NCBI RefSeq assembly: GCF_015711605.1
Contig: NZ_JABTEZ010000001.1
Location: 1,392,001-1,456,000, forward strand
Direction of reading: 5' to 3'
DNA: 64,000 nucleotides
Source: Planomonospora sp. ID67723
GTDB lineage: Bacteria; Actinomycetota; Actinomycetes; Streptosporangiales; Streptosporangiaceae
Shown one piece after another: positions 58,104-64,000 of this stretch (position 1 is its first letter; each line of letters begins with the position of its first letter). A program made the translations under genes and the position numbers. The notes below the pieces were generated by a model. It searched no databases, had not been told where the DNA came from, and worked only from the letters and a program-made list of their open reading frames with translations.

Positions 58104-58535
58104 ATGGAAGAGAACCAGTCGGGTCCCGCCCCTCGGAGCCTCACCCGAGAAGAGCTGGAGAAGCTCCTCGGCGACGGGCGCTTCGGCGTGCTGTCCACGG
58201 TGAACCGCGGCGGGTATCCCGCCATGTCCAACGTCCTGTACTGGTGGGACCCCGCCGAGGGGGTCATCCGGATCTCCACCACGGCCGATCGGCTCAAAGC
58301 CCGCCAGGTGCGGAACAATCCGCACGTCGCCCTCCACGTGAGCGGCCCGGACGTCTGGTCCTTCGCCGTCGCCGAGGGGGAGGCCGAGGTGTCGGACGCG
58401 CCCGGGGAACTGCTGGCCCTCGCGGACGGCGCGGACGATCCCGCCGCCTATCTGGAGCAGCAGGCGCGCGAGGGACGTGTGGTGATCAAGATCAAGGTCT
58501 CCCGCCTGTACGGCACGGCCCTGGACATCGCCTGA
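58104..58535 (+). CDS. PPOX class (F420- or flavin-dependent) enzyme
   Basis: The 143-residue protein starts at ATG 58104, behind AAAGAGAG. LLGDGRFGVLSTVNRGGYPA and SNVLYWWDPAEGVIRISTTA are the split-barrel strands of the pyridoxamine-oxidase-like fold, and RLKARQVRNNPHVALHVSG the conserved cofactor-contact block. Many actinomycete members use coenzyme F420, and the exact cofactor cannot be told from sequence. An inverted-repeat operator lies upstream, so it may be inducible. The next gene (deoC) is 282 bases away with no obvious shared promoter. Confidence 0.82.
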   Translation: MEENQSGPAPRSLTREELEKLLGDGRFGVLSTVNRGGYPAMSNVLYWWDPAEGVIRISTTADRLKARQVRNNPHVALHVSGPDVWSFAVAEGEAEVSDAPGELLALADGADDPAAYLEQQAREGRVVIKIKVSRLYGTALDIA

Positions 58536-58817
58536 GGCGGCCTCCGCGGTCTCGCGCCGAGGTCCCGGCAACGAGGCGGCGATCATCCTCGAAGGGGAGA
58601 GCATCCGGTCCATCGAGCGATCGTGTTCCGGGCGCGGCCGCCCTCGTCCTGTCAGGAGCCGCAAGGCCTCTCGCGCGGGGATCCGCCTGCCGCGCGACCG
58701 TGCCCGGGCCCGGTAGGGGTTGAACTCGGCGAATGTTGACGAAAAGCTGTGGGAGGACTCGGCCACGTCCAGTTTGGAACTAATCACACCAGTCGGCATG
58801 CTGGTGTGGTGTCAACT

Positions 58818-59756
58818 ATGACTACTCCGCTCGCTGACGTGGCCTCGTCCGGCGCCACGCTGCGGGCCTTCCTGCACGGCCTGCCCGGTGTCGACCGGGT
58901 GGGCGCCGACCAGCGGGCCAAGATGCTCGGCACCCGGTCGATCAAGACCACCGCCAAGGCGGAGGCCATCGACCTGGCCATCCGCATGGTGGACCTGACG
59001 ACCCTGGAGGGCGCGGACACGCCCGGCAAGGTCCGCGCGATGTGCGCCAAGGCCGCCCACCCCGACCCGAGCGACCCCTCCGTGCCCAAGGTGGCCGCGG
59101 TCTGCGTCTACCCCGACCTGGTGGGCCTGGCGGTGGAGGCGCTCGGCGGATCCGGCGTCAAGGTCGCCAGCGTCGCCACCGCCTTCCCGAGCGGCCGTTC
59201 CTCCCTGGAGGTCAAGGTCGCCGACACCGCGCTCGCGGTGGCCGCCGGGGCCGACGAGATCGACATGGTGATCGACCGGGGCGCGTTCCTCGCGGGCGAC
59301 TACCTGAAGGTCTACGAGGAGATCGTCGCGATCAAGGCCGCCTGCGGTGAGGCTCATCTGAAGGTGATCCTGGAGACCGGCGAGCTGGCGACCTACGACA
59401 ACGTACGGCGCGCGTCCTGGCTGGCCATGCTGGCCGGAGGCGACTTCATCAAGACCTCCACCGGCAAGGTCCAGCCCGCCGCGACCCTCCCGGTGACCCT
59501 GATCATGCTGGAGGCGGTCCGCGACTTCCTCGCGGCGACCGGCCGCAAGGTCGGCGTGAAGCCCGCGGGCGGCATCCGGACGACCAAGGACGCGATCAAG
59601 ATGCTCGTCCTGGTCAACGAGACCGTCGGCGAGGGCTGGCTGGACCCCGACTGGTTCCGCCTGGGCGCCTCCACCCTGCTCAACGACCTGCTGATGCAGC
59701 GCCAGAAGATGGCCACCGGCCGGTACGCGGGCCCCGACTACTTCACCCTGGACTAA
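58818..59756 (+). CDS. deoC: Deoxyribose-phosphate aldolase
   Basis: The 312-residue TIM-barrel class I aldolase starts at ATG 58818 (GTG codons at 58806 and 58809 are alternatives). KVAAVCVYPDLVG, ATAFPSGRSSLEVKV and DEIDMVIDRGAFLAG are family blocks. FIKTSTGK contains the Schiff-base lysine and VKPAGGIRT the second catalytic lysine. It splits 2-deoxyribose 5-phosphate to glyceraldehyde 3-phosphate and acetaldehyde. It is followed directly by two aldehyde dehydrogenase genes, a logical pair for removing acetaldehyde or other aldehydes. It is longer than the 220-260 residue E. coli type, as in other actinomycetes. Confidence 0.92.
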   Translation: MTTPLADVASSGATLRAFLHGLPGVDRVGADQRAKMLGTRSIKTTAKAEAIDLAIRMVDLTTLEGADTPGKVRAMCAKAAHPDPSDPSVPKVAAVCVYPDLVGLAVEALGGSGVKVASVATAFPSGRSSLEVKVADTALAVAAGADEIDMVIDRGAFLAGDYLKVYEEIVAIKAACGEAHLKVILETGELATYDNVRRASWLAMLAGGDFIKTSTGKVQPAATLPVTLIMLEAVRDFLAATGRKVGVKPAGGIRTTKDAIKMLVLVNETVGEGWLDPDWFRLGASTLLNDLLMQRQKMATGRYAGPDYFTLD

Positions 59757-59759
59757 GCG

Positions 59760-61184
59760 ATGTTCGAATACGCACCGGCACCCGAGTCCCGCGACGTCGT
59801 CGACATCAAGCCGTCCTACGGTCTGTTCATCGACGGCGAGTTCGTCGACGGCACGGGCGCGCCCTTCAAGACGATCAACCCCGCGACCGAGGAGGCGCTG
59901 GCCGAGGTGGCCGCCGCCTCCCAGGCCGACGTGGACCGCGCCGTCCAGGCCGCGCGCAAGGCGTTCGGCGTCTGGTCGGCGATGCCCGGCTCCGAGCGGG
60001 CCAAGTACCTGTTCCGGATCGCCCGCATCATCCAGGAGCGCTCGCGCGAGCTGGCGGTGCTGGAGACGCTGGACAACGGCAAGCCGATCCGCGAGGCGCG
60101 CGACGTGGACCTGCCGCTGGTCGCCGCGCACTTCTTCTACTACGCGGGCTGGGCCGACAAGCTCGGCTACGCCGGGTACGGCCCGGACCCGAAACCGCTG
60201 GGCGTGGCCGGCCAGGTCATCCCGTGGAACTTCCCGCTGCTCATGCTCGCCTGGAAGATCGCTCCCGCGCTGGCCTGCGGCAACACGGTGGTGCTCAAGC
60301 CCGCCGAGACCACGCCGCTGACCGCGCTGCTGTTCGCCGAGATCTGCCGCCAGGCCGACCTGCCGCCCGGCGTGGTGAACATCGTGACCGGCGCCGGGGA
60401 GACCGGCGCGGCCGTGGTGAACCACCCCGACGTGAACAAGGTCGCCTTCACCGGCTCCACCGAGGTCGGCCGGCTCATCGCGCGCAGCGTCGCGGGCTCC
60501 GGCAAGAAGGTCACGCTGGAGCTGGGCGGCAAGGCCGCCAACATCGTGTTCGACGACGCCGCGATCGACCAGGCCGTCGAGGGCATCGTCGACGGCATCT
60601 TCTTCAACCAGGGCCACGTCTGCTGCGCGGGCTCCCGCCTGCTGGTCCAGGAGTCGATCGCCGAGGAGCTGCTGGAGTCGCTCAAGCGCCGGCTGGCCCG
60701 GCTCCGGCTCGGCGACCCGATGGACAAGAACACCGACATCGGTGCGATCAACTCCGCCGAGCAGCTCGCCCGGGTCCGCGAGCTGTCCGACATCGGCGAG
60801 GCCGAGGGCGCCGAGCGCTGGTCCCCGGCGTGCACACTGCCCGAGCGTGGCTTCTGGTTCCCGCCGACCGTCTTCACCGGCGTCGCCCAGTCGCACCGGA
60901 TCGCCCGCGACGAGGTCTTCGGCCCGGTTCTGGCCATGCTGACCTTCCGCACCCCGGCCGAGGCCGTGGAGAAGGCCAACAACACCCCCTACGGCCTGTC
61001 GGCCGGGGTGTGGACCGAGAAGGGGTCGCGCATCCTGTGGATGGCCGACCGGCTCCGCGCGGGCGTGGTGTGGGCCAACACCTTCAACAAGTTCGACCCG
61101 ACCTCGCCGTTCGGCGGTTACAAGGAGTCGGGTTACGGCAGGGAAGGCGGGCGGCACGGGCTGGAGGCGTATCTCGATGTGTGA
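59760..61184 (+). CDS. Aldehyde dehydrogenase family protein (full length)
   Basis: The 474-residue enzyme starts at ATG 59760, three bases after deoC. VIPWNFPLLMLAWKIAPALA is the NAD-binding block, TLELGGKAANIV includes the catalytic glutamate, and NQGHVCCAGSR the catalytic cysteine. The FDPTSPFGGYKESGYGREGG tail is typical. It oxidises an aldehyde to a carboxylate with NAD(P). Following deoC, acetaldehyde is a plausible substrate. It is paired with a truncated homologue beginning at 61367, with 182 bases between. Confidence 0.9.
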   Translation: MFEYAPAPESRDVVDIKPSYGLFIDGEFVDGTGAPFKTINPATEEALAEVAAASQADVDRAVQAARKAFGVWSAMPGSERAKYLFRIARIIQERSRELAVLETLDNGKPIREARDVDLPLVAAHFFYYAGWADKLGYAGYGPDPKPLGVAGQVIPWNFPLLMLAWKIAPALACGNTVVLKPAETTPLTALLFAEICRQADLPPGVVNIVTGAGETGAAVVNHPDVNKVAFTGSTEVGRLIARSVAGSGKKVTLELGGKAANIVFDDAAIDQAVEGIVDGIFFNQGHVCCAGSRLLVQESIAEELLESLKRRLARLRLGDPMDKNTDIGAINSAEQLARVRELSDIGEAEGAERWSPACTLPERGFWFPPTVFTGVAQSHRIARDEVFGPVLAMLTFRTPAEAVEKANNTPYGLSAGVWTEKGSRILWMADRLRAGVVWANTFNKFDPTSPFGGYKESGYGREGGRHGLEAYLDV

Positions 61185-61366
61185 CCATCGCAGGGCACAG
61201 CGCCGTGCCCGTCGTGCCCAGAGCACCCGGGGCCGCGGCTTCGCCCGCGCCGGCCGTCCGGCGCTGCGCGGCTGGTTCGCCCACCGGTGCGGGGTGAGCC
61301 GCTGCGGGCAGGTCTTCGTGCCGGTACGGCTGGCACAGCAGCAGAGCACGTGGAGAGGGCGCGGAG

Positions 61367-62239
61367 ATGAGTGACACGCAGGCCGTACGGCTGGCCGTGC
61401 GCAAGACGTACAAGCTGTACATCGGCGGGGCGTTCCCCCGTTCGGAGAGCGGAAGGTCGTACGTCGTGACCTCCTCCAAGGGCGACTTCCTGGCCAACGC
61501 CTCCAAGGCCTCCCGCAAGGACGCCCGCGACGCGGTGTCCGCCGCGCGCAAGGCCTTCGCCGGCTGGTCCGGCGCGACCGCCTACAACCGGGGTCAGATC
61601 CTCTACCGCATCGCCGAGATGCTGGAGGGCCGCCGCGCGCAGTTCGTCGCCGAGCTGACCGAGGCGGGCACGAGGAAGGCCAAGGACGCCGGGGGCATCG
61701 TGGACGCGGCGATCGACCGGCTGGTCTGGTACGCCGGATGGTCGGACAAGATCGCCGCGGTGGCCGGGGCGGCCAACCCGGTCGCCGGGCCGTACCTCAA
61801 CATCTCCTCGCCGGAGCCGACCGGCGTCGTCGCGGTGATCGCCCCGGACGAGCCGCTGCTCGGGCTCGTCTCGGTGATCGCCCCGGTGATCGTCACGGGC
61901 AACACGTGCGTCGTGGTCGCGAGCGAGCGGGCCCCGCTGCCCTCGATCACGCTGGCCGAGGTGCTCGCCACCTCCGACCTGCCCGGCGGGGTGGTGAACG
62001 TGCTGACCGGTTCGGTGAAGGAGATCGCCCCCTGGCTGGCCGCGCACATGGACGTCAACGCGATCGACCTCACCGGTGTCGCCGAGGAGGACCTGGCGAT
62101 CGCCTGCGAGCAGGCCGCGGCGGAGAACCTCAAGCGGGTCCTGCGCCCGTCCGCGCCCGACTGGTCCGCCGACCCCGGCACCAAGCGGATGACGGCCTTC
62201 CTGGAGACCAAGACCGTCTGGCACCCCACCGGCATCTGA
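61367..62239 (+). CDS. Truncated aldehyde dehydrogenase-like protein lacking the catalytic domain
   Basis: The 290-residue protein starts at ATG 61367, after GAGAGGGCGCGGAG. It matches the N-terminal and cofactor-binding half of the ALDH fold (KLYIGGAFPRSESGRSYVV, ARKAFAGWSGATAYNRGQIL, PTGVVAVIAPDEPLLGLVSV, ATSDLPGGVVNVLTGSVKEI). It stops before the segment that would hold the catalytic cysteine, which is absent, as is the ELGG glutamate. So it should not be active alone. In some bacteria a catalytic ALDH is paired with such a non-catalytic partner, or both are fused (ALDH16-like), suggesting a heteromeric complex with the 59760 product. The reading frame shows no frameshift or decay. Confidence 0.78.
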   Translation: MSDTQAVRLAVRKTYKLYIGGAFPRSESGRSYVVTSSKGDFLANASKASRKDARDAVSAARKAFAGWSGATAYNRGQILYRIAEMLEGRRAQFVAELTEAGTRKAKDAGGIVDAAIDRLVWYAGWSDKIAAVAGAANPVAGPYLNISSPEPTGVVAVIAPDEPLLGLVSVIAPVIVTGNTCVVVASERAPLPSITLAEVLATSDLPGGVVNVLTGSVKEIAPWLAAHMDVNAIDLTGVAEEDLAIACEQAAAENLKRVLRPSAPDWSADPGTKRMTAFLETKTVWHPTGI

Positions 62240-62247
62240 TCCCCGCC

Positions 62248-62275
62248 GCCGCGCCCCGCTCGAGCGGGGCGCGGC
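62248..62275 (+). terminator. Perfect GC-rich hairpin after the truncated ALDH gene
   Basis: GCCGCGCCCCGCT at 62248-62260 is mirrored exactly by AGCGGGGCGCGGC at 62263-62275, over a two-base centre. It lies nine bases after the stop codon. No T-run follows, as is often seen in actinomycetes. It separates the deoC-ALDH set from the sigma factor gene. Confidence 0.65.
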
Positions 62276-62409
62276 GCGAGGCCGGAAGAGGTCCGCGACA
62301 CCCGCCCGGCGCTTCCGGCCCGCCTGTTCCCCGCGTCCCGCCATCGCACTCCGGGCTGCGGCCCCGATTCCGGATTCTGTATCGGACGGCGGTAATCGCG
62401 GGATTTCTC

Positions 62410-62928
62410 ATGACATTACTAAGTGTGAATGATCCCGAAGCACAGTTCATCGAGCTGTACGACCGGTACTACCGGAGCGTGCTGGGATACGTCCTCCTCC
62501 GAGCCGACCCCGGCATGGCGGAGGACATCACCAGCGAGACCTTCCTGGTGGCTTGGCGGCGCTTCGACAAGATGCCCGAGCCGCCGTTGCCGTGGCTGTT
62601 CGGCGTGGCCCGCAACCTGCTGCGCAACCAGCGCGCCCGCCGGTTGCGCGGTGACGCGCTGCTCGCCCGGCTCGCCGAGCTGAACCACGTCGCCGAGGGC
62701 GACGTGGCCGACCGGGTGACCGATCGCGAGGTCGCGCTCGCCGCGCTCGGCCACCTGAGGGAGGACGACGTCGAGGCGGTGATCCTGGCCGGCTGGTACG
62801 GACTCACCCCGCAGGAGGCCTCCCAGGTGGTCGGCTGCTCGCAGCGTACGTACAACGTCCGGCTGCATCGTGCCCGGCGCCGCCTGTCGGACGCGATCAA
62901 GATCGAGCTCGCTCTTCTCGCCTTCTAG
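62410..62928 (+). CDS. ECF RNA polymerase sigma factor (sigma-70 family)
   Basis: The 172-residue protein starts at ATG 62410, with GTG 62425 as an alternative. Region 2 (residues about 18-82) has FIELYDRYYRSVLGYVLLRA and AEDITSETFLVAWRRF, for core and -10 binding. Region 4 (about 115-165) has LTPQEASQVVGCSQRTYNVR, an HTH for the -35 element. No sigma-3 domain is present, so it is ECF type. It is followed nine bases later by a membrane protein of the CU044_5270 type, commonly the regulatory partner of such factors in actinomycetes. Confidence 0.85.
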   Translation: MTLLSVNDPEAQFIELYDRYYRSVLGYVLLRADPGMAEDITSETFLVAWRRFDKMPEPPLPWLFGVARNLLRNQRARRLRGDALLARLAELNHVAEGDVADRVTDREVALAALGHLREDDVEAVILAGWYGLTPQEASQVVGCSQRTYNVRLHRARRRLSDAIKIELALLAF

Positions 62929-62936
62929 GAGCTGTC

Positions 62937-64000
62937 ATGAATGACTCCCACGACGAGCTGGTCGCCGTCTTGCGGCCCGACGCCTTCACGGAGGACGCCT
63001 ACCGCAGGAGGCGGGAGGCCGACCTCGCCCGAGCCCTCCGGCCGTCCCGCGCCGAGGAGCGTTCCATCCGCCGTATCTCGCACCGTCTCCGGAGGTTCCC
63101 GATGCCCAGGCCGTTCGCCCTGATCGCCACCACGGCGGTCGCGGGTCTGGCCGCGGCCGCGATCGTCGTTCCCGGGGCGTTCTCCGGCGACGCCTCGCGG
63201 GGGATCGCCCCCGTCGTCGGCTCGCAGACTCCCCCGGCCGCCGGCGCACAGAACCTGGACGCGCGGTCCTTCCTGCTGGCCGCGGCGGTGATCAGCGAGC
63301 GCGAGCCGGACTCGGGCCGCTACTGGTACTCGCGTGTCCGCAGATTCTCCTCGGTCCGCTTCCTGGGCGAGGGCGGCGAGAAGATCCTCGCCGTGGAGAG
63401 CGAGCTCAGCTCCAAGCTCATGGAACTGGTGGACGATCCGGAGAAGTCCACGGCGCTGGTCGAGGAGTATCGCCGGAAGGTCGGGAGAATGGTGGAGGAG
63501 GCGAAGGTCCCGTTCTCGGCAGGGATCGCCATGATGACCGAGATTTGGCAGGCGCGCGACCCGAACGCGTACAGCCGCCACACGATCGAACCCGACAAGA
63601 TCGAGTTCGCCTCGCCCGAGGATGAGAGAAAGTGGAAGGAGATGGGCTCTCCCAGCCTGGGCGACCTGAACGAGAAGAGCCGGACCGAGGACCTCCGAAA
63701 CCTTCACGACTACAACGACAAACGAGGCATCGACGTACAGCTCCGCATGCCCACCGACAAGGACGCGCTGGAGCGGTGGCTCCGCGACGCGTACGAGAGG
63801 GAGCAGAGGCCCGACGGGACGCAGTCGCCTGCCGTGTTCCGGAAGACGCCCTTCACCCTGTGGGTGTGGCGCGAAGCCGAGATGCTGCTGGCGCGTCCGC
63901 TCACCTCGGGCACCCGGGCGGCGTTCTACCGGGTGCTGGCCGAGCAGCCGGGGATCACGTCCCTGGGAACCGTCACCGATCCGCTGGGGCGCACGGGGAC
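62937..64000 (+). CDS. CU044_5270-like membrane protein, possible sigma-factor partner (3' partial)
   Basis: ATG 62937 follows AGGAGCTGTC. The cytoplasmic N-terminus (MNDSHDELVAVLRPDAFTE) is Arg-rich up to residue 58. A single membrane helix at about residues 60-80 (FALIATTAVAGLAAAAIVV) precedes a large extracytoplasmic domain with charged helices (RYWYSRVRR, WQARDPNAYSRH). The frame stays open to the window end, so the C-terminus is missing. The topology and adjacency to the ECF sigma factor suggest an anti-sigma-like function, but no zinc-binding anti-sigma motif is visible in the N-terminus. The family name is from memory of similar actinomycete proteins and is moderately certain. Confidence 0.7.
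   Translation, partial: MNDSHDELVAVLRPDAFTEDAYRRRREADLARALRPSRAEERSIRRISHRLRRFPMPRPFALIATTAVAGLAAAAIVVPGAFSGDASRGIAPVVGSQTPPAAGAQNLDARSFLLAAAVISEREPDSGRYWYSRVRRFSSVRFLGEGGEKILAVESELSSKLMELVDDPEKSTALVEEYRRKVGRMVEEAKVPFSAGIAMMTEIWQARDPNAYSRHTIEPDKIEFASPEDERKWKEMGSPSLGDLNEKSRTEDLRNLHDYNDKRGIDVQLRMPTDKDALERWLRDAYEREQRPDGTQSPAVFRKTPFTLWVWREAEMLLARPLTSGTRAAFYRVLAEQPGITSLGTVTDPLGRTG

Noticed and set aside
58812-61349. Open frame of 845 codons on the minus strand
   Set aside because: It is antisense to deoC and the aldehyde dehydrogenase, both with full catalytic motifs.

Overview
The window is a chromosomal segment from a high-GC Gram-positive actinomycete. GTG and TTG starts are common, ATGA/GTGA stop-start overlaps are frequent, and there are long antisense shadow frames. 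Gene content and order point to a Streptosporangiaceae-like or Streptomyces-like organism: paired korAB and partial nuo loci, and the order tRNA-Thr, tRNA-Met, rpmG, hadAB, murB. That assignment is an inference, because no rRNA or species marker is present. I see no transposase, integrase, CRISPR array or secondary-metabolite synthase.

Region 1 (1-26586) is a cell-surface polysaccharide locus. It opens with the C-terminus of dTDP-4-dehydrorhamnose reductase and closes with an RmlC-type 3,5-epimerase, so dTDP-rhamnose genes flank it. Between them are an MFS transporter, at least five glycosyltransferases (WbbL-like GT2, WecB/TagA/CpsF type, a second GT2 and two GT4-like), and nucleotide-sugar genes: a Gfo/Idh/MocA oxidoreductase, an NAD-dependent epimerase, two DegT aminotransferases and a WbpD/WlbB-like acetyltransferase. 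It also has a Wzx-type flippase, an O-antigen ligase/polymerase-like protein, two Wzz-like proteins without a kinase domain, an acyltransferase-3 protein, a very large secreted protein (dimethylformamidase-like core plus DUF4082 repeats) and two tandem beta-helix lipoproteins. The set reads as a Wzx/Wzy-dependent exopolysaccharide system whose sugars probably include rhamnose and an acylated amino sugar.

Region 2 (26648-43976) is energy metabolism. korB and korA encode a 2-oxoacid:ferredoxin oxidoreductase. After a lipoprotein polysaccharide deacetylase comes a partial complex I cluster, nuoA-B-C-H-I-J-K-L-M-N, with no nuoD, E, F or G. A divergently oriented membrane Ser/Thr kinase sits between nuoH and nuoI, and two perfect DnaA-box 9-mers lie between the kinase and nuoI. 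The layout suggests a ferredoxin-fed or subunit-sharing complex I. An HtpX protease follows.

Region 3 (43977-53972) is a housekeeping stretch with gene remnants: a decayed SigE-type sigma factor with a stub of its partner gene, a flavin-nucleotide-binding protein, a secreted beta-propeller protein, YajQ, tRNA-Tyr, a frameshifted aminoglycoside-phosphotransferase-like pseudogene, tRNA-Thr, tRNA-Met, rpmG, hadA, hadB, murB, and a GDT1/TMEM165-type transporter gene behind a recognisable yybP-ykoY manganese riboswitch.

Region 4 (53973-64000) holds a MarR regulator with a palindrome at its ribosome-binding site, a 962-residue LuxR-type ATPase regulator, a PPOX/F420-type protein behind an inverted-repeat operator, deoC followed by a full-length and a catalytically truncated aldehyde dehydrogenase, and an ECF sigma factor followed by a CU044_5270-like membrane protein cut by the window end.
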